Made by a program: the position numbers and the translations under genes
Notes under the pieces: model-generated
Databases searched by the model: none
The model's input: only the letters and a program-made list of their open reading frames with translations
Told to the model about the DNA's origin: nothing
Shown: piece by piece, positions 28,810 through 38,739 of the stretch
How the letters are laid out: every line of letters begins with the position of its first letter
Position numbering within the stretch: the stretch's first letter is position 1
DNA from: Bacillota bacterium
GTDB lineage: Bacteria > Bacillota > UBA994 > UBA5500
Reading direction: 5' to 3'
Assembly (NCBI GenBank): GCA_012735505.1
Contig: JAAYHE010000071.1
Span: forward strand, 1 to 64,000
DNA: 64,000 bases

Positions 28810-30162
28810 TTAACCTTTTCGTAGTTTCTCGGTTAATTGCTCGATCACCATAGCTAGTTCTCTATCTTTAGCCATTTCTTTTTCAATTTTGTCGCAGGCA
28901 TGCAAGACAGTTGTATGGTCTCTACCGCCAAAAGCTTCGCCCAGGCGTGGCAAAGAGTAATCGGTTAGCTGGCGACTTAGGTACATAGCAACCTGTCTCG
29001 GATGGGCAATAACCCTAGTGCGTTTCTTTCCTTTTAAATCGGCCGGACGCAAACCGAAGTGTTGGGAGACGACAAGCTGGATCTCCTCCACCGTGATCTG
29101 CTTGGGTGTTTCCGCAGGAATGATGTCTTTTAGCACCTCTTCGGTAAGATCAATGGTGATAGGGCGTCCAGTAAAGGAAGCATAAGCATTGACGCGAATC
29201 AGAGCTCCTTCTAGTTCGCGAATGTTGCTATTGATGCGATTGGCTAAGTATAGGAGCACGTCATTATCTATTTTCAAGTTTTCAGACTCGGATTTTTTGC
29301 GGAGTATAGCTACCCTTGTTTCCAAATCTGGTTGTTGTATGTCGGTAATTAAGCCCCACTCAAAACGAGACCGTAATCTATCTTCTAAGGTAGCAATTTC
29401 CCGCGGGGGCCGATCGCTAGATAAAATAATCTGCTTATTAGCCTCATGCAGCGCGTTAAAGGTATGGAAAAATTCTTCCTGAGTTTGTTCTTTGCCAGCC
29501 AAGAACTGAATATCATCAACCATGAGTATGTCCACATTGCGGTAGCGATTGCGAAATTCTTCACTCCGCTTATATTGGATAGCACTAATAAATTGATTTG
29601 TGAATTTTTCGCACGACAAATAGCAGACATTAAGCTGCGGGTAATGCTCTAAGACATAGTGACCAATGGCGTGTAAGAGGTGGGTTTTGCCTAAGCCTAC
29701 GCCGCCGTAGATAAATAGGGGGTTATAAGCCTTGGCCGGAGCTTCAGCAACGGCTAGGGCGGCTGCATGGGCAAAGCGATTGCTGGCACCAATCACAAAG
29801 GAATTAAAGGTATACTTAGGATTTAAATTGTAGCCAGGTTCATCATCGTTGGTGTTTTTTTCAGTTGGTATATCTATTTCCTCTAAATCAACCACCGTTA
29901 GGTCTTCGTCGGGCAGAATGAAACGAACCGATAATGGTTGACCTGAAATGGCTTGTAGATTTTCGGAAATTAGATCGGAATACTGATTTTGCAACCAATC
30001 GCGATTAAATACATTGGTCGCCCTCAGTACAAAAGTGTTTTGTTGTATACCGACAGGTTCTAGAGATTGGATCCAGGTGTCAAAGCTAGGTTTGCTTAAT
30101 TGGGTCTCCATAGCTGCTAGAGCTGCTTGCCAGATTTCTTGGTAGTCGAGTTTGCTAACCAT
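28810..30162 (-). CDS. dnaA: Chromosomal replication initiator DnaA
   Basis: 450 residues. Domain I spans about 1-85; domain III starts at [27 protein letters not shown] with Walker [17 protein letters not shown] (near 154-169) and Walker [13 protein letters not shown]. The C-terminal DNA-binding domain has the helix-turn-helix signature [24 protein letters not shown]. It binds DnaA boxes and opens oriC. It is the first gene leftward from the origin and is flanked by boxes on both sides. Confidence 0.98.
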   Translation of the reverse strand: MVSKLDYQEIWQAALAAMETQLSKPSFDTWIQSLEPVGIQQNTFVLRATNVFNRDWLQNQYSDLISENLQAISGQPLSVRFILPDEDLTVVDLEEIDIPTEKNTNDDEPGYNLNPKYTFNSFVIGASNRFAHAAALAVAEAPAKAYNPLFIYGGVGLGKTHLLHAIGHYVLEHYPQLNVCYLSCEKFTNQFISAIQYKRSEEFRNRYRNVDILMVDDIQFLAGKEQTQEEFFHTFNALHEANKQIILSSDRPPREIATLEDRLRSRFEWGLITDIQQPDLETRVAILRKKSESENLKIDNDVLLYLANRINSNIRELEGALIRVNAYASFTGRPITIDLTEEVLKDIIPAETPKQITVEEIQLVVSQHFGLRPADLKGKKRTRVIAHPRQVAMYLSRQLTDYSLPRLGEAFGGRDHTTVLHACDKIEKEMAKDRELAMVIEQLTEKLRKG

Positions 30163-30540
30163 ATGTAATGTACCCCCTTAGCAGACGGTTAGACAGTTAT
30201 CAACAAGCTGTACATAAATTCTACCACAATTATCAACAGATTTGTGTATAACTCGGCAAGGTTGTCCACAAATTATCCCCAAAAGGTGTGGATAACCCAT
30301 ATTAGGTGAAAAACTTGTCGTATCGGCAACGGCAGATTGTTGATCGATTATGCGTTCGCTGGAGTTATGCACAATTTCATCCACAAGTTGTGGATAACTC
30401 CACAAGTCGTGACATAAAATTGGAGGATATAAAGTGGGGATGAGGCCGAGGGAATAGGGGGTATGGGAGCATAATTGGTCGGCAGGGTTGTGATTATGTA
30501 AGCTAACAGGGTTGTAGATAAATTATCAACAACTGTTTAT
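30163..30540. other. oriC, box cluster upstream of dnaA
   Basis: At least eight DnaA boxes are visible: TTATCAACA at 30197, 30230 and 30523; TTGTCCACA at 30262; TTATCCCCA at 30273; TGTGGATAA at 30287 and 30389; TTATGCACA at 30365. Both orientations occur. With the dnaA-dnaN gap this makes a bipartite origin of the Bacillus kind; it also overlaps the dnaA promoter region, which suggests autoregulation of dnaA. Gene direction flips here. Confidence 0.88.
30218..30226 (-). promoter_or_regulatory. Possible extended -10 promoter of dnaA
   Basis: On the minus strand TGGTAGAAT (extended -10) lies about 55 bp upstream of the dnaA start, between two DnaA boxes. No clear -35 hexamer is present. Confidence 0.35.
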
Positions 30541-30606
30541 AATTTGAGAGGCAGCAGCGTGCACCGCTTGACCACCATAGTTGACAGCTGTATTCCACAG
30601 TTCGAA

Positions 30607-30635
30607 TTGCTTCCTGTTGTGGCATTTGGTATAAT
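30607..30635 (+). promoter_or_regulatory. Sigma-A promoter of rpmH-rnpA
   Basis: TTGCTT (30607-30612) and TATAAT (30630-30635) are separated by 17 bp, about 50 bp before rpmH. It is a strong vegetative promoter pointing away from the origin. Confidence 0.8.
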
Positions 30636-30683
30636 ATCTGGGATACTGTGGTTTTTGTTTGGGAGAAAGGGGTGTAGCAGCAG

Positions 30684-30818
30684 ATGAAGCGGACATATCA
30701 ACCGAATAATCGAGTTCGTAAGAAAGTGCATGGTTTCCGTAAACGCATGAGCACTGCCAATGGGCGTAAGATCCTGAAAGCAAGGCGTGCCAAAGGAAGA
30801 AAAGTGCTATCTGCTTAA
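30684..30818 (+). CDS. rpmH: 50S ribosomal protein L34
   Basis: 44 residues, beginning [20 protein letters not shown] and ending [12 protein letters not shown], the complete, nearly invariant L34. This highly basic peptide is part of the large subunit. It is the first gene rightward from oriC, followed by a hairpin and then rnpA, the universal bacterial order. Confidence 0.97.
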   Translation: MKRTYQPNNRVRKKVHGFRKRMSTANGRKILKARRAKGRKVLSA

Positions 30819-30842
30819 GGCCGCGATTCCGTGGCCTTTTTT
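30819..30842 (+). terminator. Hairpin with T6 between rpmH and rnpA
   Basis: GGCC and inner CG pairs close a small loop and are followed by TTTTTT, immediately after the rpmH stop. It probably reduces read-through so that L34 is made in excess over RnpA. Confidence 0.65.
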
Positions 30843-30863
30843 CGCATGACAAGCCAGTAATTG

Positions 30864-30872
30864 TGGTATAAT
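30864..30872 (+). promoter_or_regulatory. Extended -10 promoter before rnpA
   Basis: TGGTATAAT at 30864-30872, 32 bp before the rnpA start and downstream of the rpmH hairpin. There is no good -35, as is tolerated by extended -10 promoters. Confidence 0.45.
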
Positions 30873-30903
30873 TTACTATGGCAAGCGAGAGGGAGGCTGG
30901 AGT

Positions 30904-31245
30904 ATGCGTAAGGGGGAACGCCTTAAGCGGAGTGCTGACTTCAGCGCTGTATATCGGAGTGGTACATCTGTAGCTGATAGATACCTAGTGTTGTACTACT
31001 TACCCCAGCCTGTCACCAAAACAAAAGCAGGTATTTCTGTCAGCCGCAAGGTAGCAGGCAGTGTTGGTCGTAACCGGCTGAAACGGTTAGTGAGGGAGGC
31101 CTGGCGGTCGCTGAGTGACCGAGTGTTACCAGGTTACCATGTGGTAGTCATTGTGCGGATGGCAGCGCGCGATGCCCGATATGCGCGAATAGCCAGTTCT
31201 TTGGAAAAACTGGTGAAGAAAGCTGGGCTTTGGTGTCATGAATAA
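30904..31245 (+). CDS. rnpA: Ribonuclease P protein component
   Basis: 113 residues. The RNA-binding signature is [26 protein letters not shown] around residues 42-67. The protein assists the RNase P RNA in 5' tRNA maturation. It overlaps yidD by 8 bp; the usual rpmH-rnpA-yidD-yidC-jag order is kept. Confidence 0.96.
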   Translation: MRKGERLKRSADFSAVYRSGTSVADRYLVLYYLPQPVTKTKAGISVSRKVAGSVGRNRLKRLVREAWRSLSDRVLPGYHVVVIVRMAARDARYARIASSLEKLVKKAGLWCHE

Positions 31246-31459
31246 GTTATTAACTGCGTTGGCTATCGGTTCGGTTATACTGTATCAACAGTTTGTTTCC
31301 CCCCTTTTAGGTCCGAGTTGCCGCTTCCGTCCCACTTGTTCAGAATATACGATCCAAGCCCTGCAGAAATATGGCTTTGGCAAAGGTGTATGGTTAGGGC
31401 TCAAACGTATCAGTCGTTGTCATCCGTTTAATCCAGGTGGATTCGACCCACTGGTGTAG
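31238..31459 (+). CDS. yidD: Membrane protein insertion efficiency factor YidD
   Basis: 73 residues containing the full family signature [18 protein letters not shown] and [12 protein letters not shown]. The short N-terminal amphipathic helix likely lies on the membrane. YidD aids insertion of proteins through YidC, encoded next. Confidence 0.95.
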   Translation: MNKLLTALAIGSVILYQQFVSPLLGPSCRFRPTCSEYTIQALQKYGFGKGVWLGLKRISRCHPFNPGGFDPLV

Positions 31460-31478
31460 GAGGAGGAGGGGAGTTTAT

Positions 31479-32195
31479 TTGGCATTTTTGACAGCTATGT
31501 TTCAAGGAATTCTAGATACCCTAGCTGAGGTGACGGGCAGCTACGGTCTGGCCATTATTGGGATGGCTTTTGTAGTTATGGTTATTACTTTTCCTTTAAA
31601 CTATAGGCAGATGCAGTTTTCGCATAAGATGAAGATAATTAACCCGCTGGTGGAGGAGATTAAGAAAAAGTATAAGGATCCGGACAAAGTTAATGAAGAA
31701 ACCTTGGCCTTGTGGCAGGAGCATGGAATTAACCCAGTGGCTGGTTGCCTTCCTGTCTTAATTCAATTCCCCATCATTATTGCTATGTTTGGTGTTCTGA
31801 GGCAGCCAGGAGTTTTTGGCGATAATCCCCTCTTTCTAGGCTTAAGCTTAGTTTTGCCCGACGCAGAGCATAGTTTTTGGAGCTTAGTTCGAGAAAACTT
31901 TGGCTATGCTATCGTGCCCATTCTGTCTGTAGCCACAACTGTTATCCAGCAGCGTCAGGTTAGCCAAAGCAGCGAAGACGTAGCTATGATGCGTTCTATG
32001 AACATGTTTTTGCCCGTTCTGACGGCTTGGATCACCATTAGTTATCCGACAGCTCTCGGACTTTACTGGGTGTCTCGTAACGTGTTTACTATTGGACAGC
32101 ACTACCTCGTTAGTCAGGCATTGAACCGTCAGTATGGCTTGGAGGAGGGGAAGCAGCGAGATGAAAAGCGTAGAAAAACAGGGAAAAACGATTGA
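31479..32195 (+). CDS. yidC: Membrane insertase YidC/SpoIIIJ
   Basis: 238 residues from a TTG at 31479, positioned 5 nt after GGAGGAGGGGAG; the longer frame would start within yidD. Five membrane helices are visible. The first ends VITFPLNYRQMQFSHKM with the arginine that faces the hydrophilic groove in this family, and a cytoplasmic hairpin (KKKYKDPDKVNEETLALWQEHGINP) follows. No lipobox cysteine is seen, unlike Bacillus SpoIIIJ. The protein inserts membrane proteins with or without Sec. Confidence 0.94.
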   Translation: MAFLTAMFQGILDTLAEVTGSYGLAIIGMAFVVMVITFPLNYRQMQFSHKMKIINPLVEEIKKKYKDPDKVNEETLALWQEHGINPVAGCLPVLIQFPIIIAMFGVLRQPGVFGDNPLFLGLSLVLPDAEHSFWSLVRENFGYAIVPILSVATTVIQQRQVSQSSEDVAMMRSMNMFLPVLTAWITISYPTALGLYWVSRNVFTIGQHYLVSQALNRQYGLEEGKQRDEKRRKTGKND

Positions 32196-32778
32196 GGATG
32201 CGATTCAGCTAGCTTTAGAAGAATTAGGCGCTACCCTAGATCAGGTGGAAACCGAGGTGCTAGAAGAACCCAGTAAGGGTTTCTTAGGAATCTTAGGCGG
32301 AAGACCGGCTCGCGTACGGGTGACTCTAAAGCCTGATCCGTTGCGTATATTGCATGATTTCTTACTCGGTGTTTGCCAACGGATGGGTTCGGATGTGGAG
32401 CTAGAGATTAGTACTAGCGAAGAGACGATCAAGGTCGATTTTAAGGGTGACAACTTAGGTCTTATTATCGGTAAGCATGGGCAAACACTAGATTCGCTGC
32501 AATACTTAGCTAATGTGGTTTATAATCGGAACGCGGAAAATAGACAGCGGGTGGTACTAGATGCAGGTGGTTACTGGGCTCGGCGGGAAGAAACGCTACT
32601 GCGTTTAGCCAAACGTTTAGCTGAGAAAGCCAAGCGCACCGGCCGTCGCATCATGTTAGAACCAATGAGCGCCCACGAACGCCGTATTATTCATACCGCC
32701 TTGCAGCACGATAAGCAGATAGTTACTTATAGTGAAGGGGATGAGCCCTACCGTAAAGTAATTATTGCTCTTAAATAG
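32161..32778 (+). CDS. jag: RNA-binding protein Jag/KhpB
   Basis: 205 residues from the ATG at 32161, 8 nt after a GGAGGAGGGG site, overlapping yidC by 35 bp. The Jag-N domain (1-52) ends in PSKGFLGILGGRPARV, a KH domain carries IIGKHGQTLDSLQYL, and an R3H domain (MSAHERRIIHTAL) closes the protein. Jag/KhpB binds RNA and affects cell elongation in Bacillota. It is the last gene of the rpmH operon. Confidence 0.95.
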   Translation: MKSVEKQGKTIEDAIQLALEELGATLDQVETEVLEEPSKGFLGILGGRPARVRVTLKPDPLRILHDFLLGVCQRMGSDVELEISTSEETIKVDFKGDNLGLIIGKHGQTLDSLQYLANVVYNRNAENRQRVVLDAGGYWARREETLLRLAKRLAEKAKRTGRRIMLEPMSAHERRIIHTALQHDKQIVTYSEGDEPYRKVIIALK

Positions 32779-32797
32779 AGGCTATTGCATAATGAAG

Positions 32798-32829
32798 CCC
32801 GGGGCAGCAGCATACTGCCACGGGTTTTT
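32798..32829 (+). terminator. Terminator of the rpmH-jag operon
   Basis: CCCGGGGCAG pairs with CTGCCACGGG (one internal mismatch), followed by TTTTT; it lies 20 bp after the jag stop. Confidence 0.85.
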
Positions 32830-32855
32830 CTGTTATCAGCCCGCTAGGGTATAAT
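32827..32855 (+). promoter_or_regulatory. Probable promoter of mnmE-mnmG-rsmG
   Basis: A perfect TATAAT (32850-32855) follows the terminator, with a weak -35 (TTTCTG, 32827-32832) 17 bp upstream; the mnmE start is about 30 bp further. Confidence 0.5.
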
Positions 32856-32888
32856 ATGAGCTACACGAAGATGTGGGGGTGAAGGTTG

Positions 32889-34262
32889 ATGGAGCAAGAG
32901 ACTATTGCCGCTATTGCCACTGCACCAGGTGAAAGCGGTATAGGTATTGTACGCCTCAGTGGCGCACAGGCTTTCAGTATTCTACAAACAGTTTTTAGAG
33001 ATAGACGAGGGCGGGCGAGGCGGCAATTTGCTCCGCGTCGCCTCTATCTGGGTTATATCGTCGATAACGAAGGGCGGCATTTGGATCAGGTGTTAGCCGT
33101 TTATATGCCAGGCCCTTATTCTTATACAGGGGAAGATGTGGTGGAAATTAACGCGCATGGGGGCGCGCTAGTGTTGAAAGAGATCTTGTTACTATTGTTG
33201 GAACACGGAGCGCGTTTAGCAGAGCCTGGCGAATTTACACAGCGGGCCTTTCTCAATGGGAAAATGGACTTAGTGCAGGTAGAGGCCGTCATCGATGTCA
33301 TTAATGCTAAGTCTAAGGCTGCTTTAACGCAAGCAGGCAAGCACTTACGAGGAGAATTATCCCAACAGGTAGAAAGCATCCGCGGGACGGTTCTATCCTT
33401 GCTAGCCCAGGCGGCAGCTAGCATTGATTTCCCAGAACACGACATTCCAGAGCTTACTAAGGAGGCGATGCTTGCGGGCTTAGAGGCAGCATTGCAGGCG
33501 ATTGCTGCCTTGTTGCAGACTAGTTTTGCGGGTCGGGTGTTGCGCGAGGGGCTGCAAGTAGCCATTGTGGGGCGGCCCAATGTCGGTAAGTCGTCCTTGC
33601 TTAACGCCTTATTAGGCAGGGAAAGAGCGATTGTCACCGACATAGCTGGTACAACCAGAGATACCATTGAGGAGTATTTTGCCATAGAGGGTATTCCGAT
33701 CCAGCTTATAGATACGGCAGGTTTAAGGCAGACCGATGATCCGGTCGAAAAGATTGGTGTTTCTTTAGCCGAAAAGACTGTTGAGTCGGCAGACTTGGTT
33801 TTGGTAGTCTTAGACCAATCACAACCCCTGACAGAGGAAGATCGCTATGTTTTGTCGCAGACAGCTACGGCTACACGTTTTGCATTGCTCAATAAGTGTG
33901 ACCTGCCACGGCAACTTGAACCTGCAGATTTGGAGCTCCTTGAGGACATTACTACTTTCGAAATATCTGCTAAAGATCGGATTGGCTTGCAGCAGCTACA
34001 ATCAGCTATTGCCGATTTGGTACTGCAAGGGGTGGTGCAGGCAGAGAGTGCTTTTGTAGCTAATGCCCGGCAAGAAGGGCTACTGCGCGAGGCGGCGCGC
34101 CATCTTGAGTCTGCAGCCGACACACTACGCCTAGCTTGGCCCATCGATATGACCCATGTTGACTTACAGGCTGCTTGTGATTGTTTGGGGGCTATTCTAG
34201 GACAAACTGCTAGTGACGACTTGGTGCACGAGATTTTCGGGCGTTTTTGTATCGGGAAATGA
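32889..34262 (+). CDS. mnmE: tRNA modification GTPase MnmE
   Basis: 457 residues from the ATG at 32889 (a TTG is directly before). The N-terminal folate-binding domain starts [22 protein letters not shown]. The inserted G domain has GRPNVGKSS near 228, the G2/G3 region [12 protein letters not shown] and LIDTAGLR, and NKCD. The C-terminus ends in the catalytic CIGK. With MnmG it makes the 5-carboxymethylaminomethyl modification of wobble uridine. Its tail overlaps no neighbour; mnmG starts 16 bp on. Confidence 0.97.
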   Translation: MEQETIAAIATAPGESGIGIVRLSGAQAFSILQTVFRDRRGRARRQFAPRRLYLGYIVDNEGRHLDQVLAVYMPGPYSYTGEDVVEINAHGGALVLKEILLLLLEHGARLAEPGEFTQRAFLNGKMDLVQVEAVIDVINAKSKAALTQAGKHLRGELSQQVESIRGTVLSLLAQAAASIDFPEHDIPELTKEAMLAGLEAALQAIAALLQTSFAGRVLREGLQVAIVGRPNVGKSSLLNALLGRERAIVTDIAGTTRDTIEEYFAIEGIPIQLIDTAGLRQTDDPVEKIGVSLAEKTVESADLVLVVLDQSQPLTEEDRYVLSQTATATRFALLNKCDLPRQLEPADLELLEDITTFEISAKDRIGLQQLQSAIADLVLQGVVQAESAFVANARQEGLLREAARHLESAADTLRLAWPIDMTHVDLQAACDCLGAILGQTASDDLVHEIFGRFCIGK

Positions 34263-34278
34263 TGCAGGAGGAACAAGT

Positions 34279-36168
34279 ATGAGTGTTACTCTGGGCGAAT
34301 ATGACGTAATTGTTGTGGGCGCGGGGCATGCAGGTTGCGAAGCGGCACTAGCAGCCGCGCGCCTAGGTGTACGGGTATTGCTCTTAACTTCCAGCTTGGA
34401 CAGCGTGGCCCTAATGCCCTGCAATCCATCTATCGGCGGGCCGGGCAAAGGGCATATAGTTCGCGAAATTGCCGCTCTCGGTGGGGAGATGGGCAGGGCG
34501 GTAGACGCTTGCTGTGTGCAATTGCGGATGTTGAATACTAGTAAGGGGCCGGCCGTACAAACACTACGGGCGCAAGTAGATAAACAGGCGTACCAGACAT
34601 ACATGAGACAAGTGCTAGCTGCGCAAGAAGGCCTGTGGCTGAAACAGGCAATGGTAGAGAAGGTAGTGGTAGAGGACGGTAAGGTGCAAGGGATCTTGAC
34701 CCAAACCGGCATTTTCTACCGTGCGCCTGTTGTTATTTTGGCTACAGGCACCTATTTGCGGGGGCGGATCATAATCGGTGAAGTCAGTTTTTCTAGCGGT
34801 CCTAACGGCTTGCAGCCAGCGCTAGGCCTGACAGAGAATTTACTTAGCCTGGGAATTCGTATGGGACGCTTTAAAACGGGTACGCCGCCGCGAATTAGTA
34901 GCCGTTCCATAAATCGGGAAGTGATGATCGAGCAGAAAGGCGACGATCTCGCCTGGGGTTTTGCCGAGCCTACTAACTGCCAGGGGAGGCAGTTGTCTTG
35001 CTGGCTTACTTATACGACGCCCGAGACACATCGTATCTTTTTGGAGAACTTGCACCGGGCACCTATGTATAGCGGTGCAATTGAGGGTGTAGGGCCGCGT
35101 TATTGCCCTTCCCTGGAAGATAAGGTAGTTCGTTTTCGGGACAAAGACAGGCATCAAGTTTTCGTCGAGCCAGAAGGCTATGATACCGACGAGATGTATG
35201 TGCAGGGATTTTCTACTAGCATGCCGGAAGATGTGCAAGACGAAGCTTTGCGGACGATTCCTGGTCTGGAAGAAGCCGAAATTTTGCGGCCGGGTTACGC
35301 TATCGAGTATGACTATGTTGATCCTACCCAGTTGAAACTGTCGCTAGAGTTTCAGCAGGTGGCAGGGCTTTTTGCCGCTGGCCAAATTAATGGGTCTTCG
35401 GGTTATGAAGAAGCAGCAGCCCAAGGCTTGATGGCCGGCATTAATGCTGTGCATTACTTGCGCGGCTTAGAGCCCTTTATTTTGAAGCGCTCGGAAGCAT
35501 ATATCGGGGTGCTTATTGATGATCTGGTTACTAAGGGTGTTACTGAACCCTATCGCATGATGACTTCTCTCGCGGAATATCGTTTGTTGCTGCGCCATGA
35601 CAATGCCGATAGCCGTTTGCGGGAAAAGGGATGGCAAATAGGTTTAGTGAATGATGCTGCCATTGCGGAACACCGGAAGCTCATGCGCTCGATGGAGGAA
35701 TTGCAGGAATTGCTGGAAGCTACCATAATCCAACCTAGCCCCCAGCTGGCTGCCTTGATGACAGAGCTCGGCTCGACGCCACCTAGCCAAGCTACCTCTT
35801 TAGCCCAACTATTGCGACGGCCAGAAGTAACTTTAGACAGTCTGTTGTCGGTTGCACCTGGGGCAGTGGCGGCATTTGACCCAGTTGTGCGGCAGCGGGT
35901 GGAAATAGAGGTTAAATATGCCGGTTACATAAAGAAGCAGATGGCTAGTGTAGAACGTTTCTTGCGCTTAGAAGAGAAAAGAATTCCGTCTCACTTTGAT
36001 TATGCTGCCCTGCATGGCCTTTCGTATGAAGCTAGGGAGAAGCTAGCAAAACAGCGGCCCCAGTCTATCGGGCAAGCGAGCCGCATCTCGGGTGTTTCGC
36101 CGGCTGATATTAGTGTTTTATTGTTAGCGTTAGAGGCTCGCAGAAAGTCGAGGAGCAGCCATGACTAA
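34279..36168 (+). CDS. mnmG: tRNA uridine modification enzyme MnmG (GidA)
   Basis: 629 residues from the ATG at 34279, after AGGAGG. FAD motif [19 protein letters not shown], then [19 protein letters not shown] and the signature FKTGTPPRI; the C-terminal helical domain binds MnmE. It acts with MnmE on tRNA wobble uridines. It overlaps rsmG by 8 bp. Confidence 0.97.
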   Translation: MSVTLGEYDVIVVGAGHAGCEAALAAARLGVRVLLLTSSLDSVALMPCNPSIGGPGKGHIVREIAALGGEMGRAVDACCVQLRMLNTSKGPAVQTLRAQVDKQAYQTYMRQVLAAQEGLWLKQAMVEKVVVEDGKVQGILTQTGIFYRAPVVILATGTYLRGRIIIGEVSFSSGPNGLQPALGLTENLLSLGIRMGRFKTGTPPRISSRSINREVMIEQKGDDLAWGFAEPTNCQGRQLSCWLTYTTPETHRIFLENLHRAPMYSGAIEGVGPRYCPSLEDKVVRFRDKDRHQVFVEPEGYDTDEMYVQGFSTSMPEDVQDEALRTIPGLEEAEILRPGYAIEYDYVDPTQLKLSLEFQQVAGLFAAGQINGSSGYEEAAAQGLMAGINAVHYLRGLEPFILKRSEAYIGVLIDDLVTKGVTEPYRMMTSLAEYRLLLRHDNADSRLREKGWQIGLVNDAAIAEHRKLMRSMEELQELLEATIIQPSPQLAALMTELGSTPPSQATSLAQLLRRPEVTLDSLLSVAPGAVAAFDPVVRQRVEIEVKYAGYIKKQMASVERFLRLEEKRIPSHFDYAALHGLSYEAREKLAKQRPQSIGQASRISGVSPADISVLLLALEARRKSRSSHD

Positions 36169-36877
36169 TCAGTGGTTGTTGACGGAGGCAGCTGCTTTAG
36201 GTATTCAGGTAAGTCCAGAGGCTCTGGAGCAGTTGGAACAATATTGTTTGCTTTTGCAGCAGTGGAACCAGCGAATTAACCTGACTACCATTACAGACAC
36301 GGCTGAAGTCTATGAACTGCATTTCTTGGATTCCTTGTCGGTCCATTTGGCGATTGATTTGGCTAGCAGGCGGCGGGTAATTGATGTCGGGACAGGAGCC
36401 GGTCTGCCGGGCGTGGTCTTGGCTATCGTGTTTCCCCACTTAAAGGTTACTTTGCTCGAGTCTATTGCTAAGAAGGCCCGTTTCTTGCAGGAAGCGGTGG
36501 ATGTGCTAGAGTTGGGGGCGCGGGTGCAGGTGGTGTGTGAGCGCGCCGAGGCTCTGGGGCAAGTACCGGAACATCGGGAAGAATACGATTTGGTTGTAGC
36601 GCGGGCAGTAGCCCAGTTAACAGTTTTGAGCGAATACTGTTTGCCGTTCGTCCAGCTAGGAGGTAGTTTTGTAGCCTTAAAGGGACCCCAAGGCGAAAAG
36701 GAAGTGGCTGCTGCTACTCGAAGCCTGAGTATTTTGGGAGGTAGTGAGGCACAGGTCGTTCCTTGGGTTTTGCCTAGTGGAGCGGAGCGCACTCTAATCC
36801 GCGTTGACAAACAGGCGCCGACGCCGCAACGCTATCCGCGGCGAGTAGGTATTCCTGGAAAGCGGCCGCTCACATAG
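36161..36877 (+). CDS. rsmG: 16S rRNA (guanine527-N7)-methyltransferase RsmG
   Basis: 238 residues. The early motif [10 protein letters not shown] and the SAM-binding loop [17 protein letters not shown] (near 68-84) are typical, followed by [13 protein letters not shown]. It methylates G527 of 16S rRNA; loss gives low-level streptomycin resistance in other species. It is the last gene of mnmE-mnmG-rsmG before noc. Confidence 0.96.
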   Translation: MTNQWLLTEAAALGIQVSPEALEQLEQYCLLLQQWNQRINLTTITDTAEVYELHFLDSLSVHLAIDLASRRRVIDVGTGAGLPGVVLAIVFPHLKVTLLESIAKKARFLQEAVDVLELGARVQVVCERAEALGQVPEHREEYDLVVARAVAQLTVLSEYCLPFVQLGGSFVALKGPQGEKEVAAATRSLSILGGSEAQVVPWVLPSGAERTLIRVDKQAPTPQRYPRRVGIPGKRPLT

Positions 36878-36935
36878 CAGGAGAGAAGGGCCTCAAAGCC
36901 GAATAGAAAGCAGAGAGAAAAGTGGGGTGATTTCC

Positions 36936-37754
36936 TTGCGTTGGTTTGGTGGAAATTCTTCGCCTGGGGAGCAAATATTACAGATTCCAGTAGATCTTAT
37001 TCAGGTTAACCCGTACCAACCGCGGCGGCAATTTGATGAGGCTAAGTTACAGGAGCTGGCTGATTCTATTCGGCAGATGGGGGTAATACAACCGATTGTT
37101 GTGCGCCGCTTGGGGAATGTATTCGAGCTTATTGCTGGCGAGCGCCGTTGGCGGGCCGCCATGATAGCAAAATTGACGACGATTCCTGGAATCGTAAAAG
37201 AATATACCGACCGGGAAGTGGCGCAGGCGGCCCTTATTGAAAATATACAGCGGGAAGATCTGAATCCGTTAGAAGAAGCGGCGGCTTTTCAACAGCTGAT
37301 CGCTGAGTTTGGTATTAAACAGGAAGAATTGGCTTTGCGCCTAGGGAAAAGCCAGTCTACCATCGCTAACAAACTGCGTTTGTTAAACTTGTCGGAACCG
37401 GTTAAGGACCTCCTGGCTAGCGGCAAGCTGAACGAACGCCAGGGTAGAGCTTTGCTTAGAATAAAAGATGCAGCTGATCAGCTGCATCTGGCCGAACTAG
37501 CCATTGAACAAGGGTTAAATGTGCAGCAAACCGAACAAATGATCGGGCAACATCTGGCTGGGGGCACTATGGAGGAAGTTGCAGCCACAGCACGTAAGCG
37601 AGTGCGCAAGTTTGTGCCGAAGGATGTGCGCATCTTCTTAAATACCATCCGGGATGCTACCCGCTTGATGAAGCAGGCTGGCATTAAGGCTGATGTGCAA
37701 GAGCTCGAAGAAGGCGACTGGTTGACAGTAACTGTACGCATAGCCAAACGCTGA
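36936..37754 (+). CDS. noc: Nucleoid occlusion protein Noc (ParB family)
   Basis: 272 residues from the TTG at 36936, which has GGGGTGA at good spacing; a GTG at 36927 is the alternative. It has a ParB/Spo0J N-terminal domain with NPYQPRRQFDEAKLQELADSI, ELIAGERRWRAAMIA and ENIQREDLNPLEEAAA. A helix-turn-helix (QEELALRLGKSQSTIANKLRLLNL) follows. It differs from the ParB at 40036 and sits immediately after rsmG as Noc does in Bacillus. Noc blocks division over the nucleoid. Noc binding sites were not identified here. Confidence 0.9.
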   Translation: MRWFGGNSSPGEQILQIPVDLIQVNPYQPRRQFDEAKLQELADSIRQMGVIQPIVVRRLGNVFELIAGERRWRAAMIAKLTTIPGIVKEYTDREVAQAALIENIQREDLNPLEEAAAFQQLIAEFGIKQEELALRLGKSQSTIANKLRLLNLSEPVKDLLASGKLNERQGRALLRIKDAADQLHLAELAIEQGLNVQQTEQMIGQHLAGGTMEEVAATARKRVRKFVPKDVRIFLNTIRDATRLMKQAGIKADVQELEEGDWLTVTVRIAKR

Positions 37755-37787
37755 CATAGTTTAATTAGTTTACATAATATATAATGG

Positions 37788-37820
37788 AAAGCACGCTGTA
37801 AGTTACAGTAGTGCTTTTTT
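37788..37820 (+). terminator. Terminator of noc
   Basis: AAAGCAC and CTGTAA pair with TTACAG and GTGCTTT, followed by T6 (37814 onward). A TATAAT-like box (37780-37785) lies just before it, so a short attenuated transcript toward the next gene is conceivable. Confidence 0.85.
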
Positions 37821-37846
37821 ATTTTGCAGAAAAGGAGGGAGAAACG

Positions 37847-38668
37847 GTGCGACGGCAAAAATTGAGCTTGTTGTTGATTGGCGTTTTGTTGGTTTTTGTT
37901 GCCTTGAGGCCGCGGATTGGTTATCGGGCGGTACGGGCTGTTGCCCGGCTTCTCCCCCTTGACCAGGGCTATAGCGTAGTCGCGAGCGACAATTTCGTTT
38001 TGTATTATGACGAGGAGGATGCGGTGGCACAGGGGGTCTTGCTCCAATTGGAGCAACGCCTAGCCGAGCTACAGGAGCATCTACCTGACCAGAGCCCGAA
38101 ACCGATTCGGGTTCGTTTACATGCGACTAGCGATTCGATGGGGCGTGCGATAGGGGGAGAATATAGCGCCACGCTGGGTGCTTATCAACTAGGCAAGTTG
38201 GAACTCCTATCTCCCGTTGCCTGGCACCCTAGATTGGGCCAGGCAGCAGCTCTAGCGGTTTATGAGCGTGAAGGTCCGGTTACCCACGAGTTGGCGCATT
38301 TACTGCTAGACTACCTGTGCCCGACAGGCTATCCAGTCTGGTTTAGTGAAGGCTTTGCCCAATATTGGGAGATGCGGCTACAAGGCTATGTCTGGGACGA
38401 AGGCGATTGGGGCTGGGTAAAGCAGCCAGCTAGTCTGACCTCATTAGAAAACAGCTTTAGGTCGTTGCCGGAAACGGTTGCTTATCAACAATCTCTCAGC
38501 CTGATGATCTATCTATATGAGACAGTAGGTGATGGAGGGATGCAAGAAATGCTGCTACACTTGCAGGAGGGCCAGTCCTTGCAGGGGGCATTGGAGCAAG
38601 CTGTTGGGCATAGTCTGGAAAGGATGGAGGCTAATTGGCAAGTGTGGCTACAGGATCGGCTATGGTAG
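37847..38668 (+). CDS. Membrane-anchored zinc metalloprotease (peptidase MA-like)
   Basis: 273 residues from a GTG at 37847, 6 nt after AAAGGAGGGAG. One N-terminal membrane helix (about 6-22) anchors a domain outside the cell. The zinc motif is THELAH (HExxH) near residue 146, followed by YPVWFSEGFAQYWE, where the glutamate in SEGFAQY is the likely third ligand (gluzincin pattern). This is the peptidase MA-like fold. Substrate unknown. It lies between noc and parA, a place usually without proteases. Confidence 0.82.
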   Translation: MRRQKLSLLLIGVLLVFVALRPRIGYRAVRAVARLLPLDQGYSVVASDNFVLYYDEEDAVAQGVLLQLEQRLAELQEHLPDQSPKPIRVRLHATSDSMGRAIGGEYSATLGAYQLGKLELLSPVAWHPRLGQAAALAVYEREGPVTHELAHLLLDYLCPTGYPVWFSEGFAQYWEMRLQGYVWDEGDWGWVKQPASLTSLENSFRSLPETVAYQQSLSLMIYLYETVGDGGMQEMLLHLQEGQSLQGALEQAVGHSLERMEANWQVWLQDRLW

Positions 38669-38739
38669 GCAGGCGCCTTTGTTAGCTTTGCGCGGGACAT
38701 GTTGCTATGGTTGTAGGGGGGCGTCCGTTTTGGCTCCTA

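Noticed and set aside
30526..30852. Open frame antisense to rpmH and its promoter
   Set aside because: It covers the L34 gene and DnaA boxes on the opposite strand, has no ribosome site and no recognisable protein features; L34 is certain.
33122..33685. 187-codon frame antisense to mnmE
   Set aside because: It is a shadow of the mnmE coding sequence; its Ser/Ala-rich composition is typical of an antisense frame.
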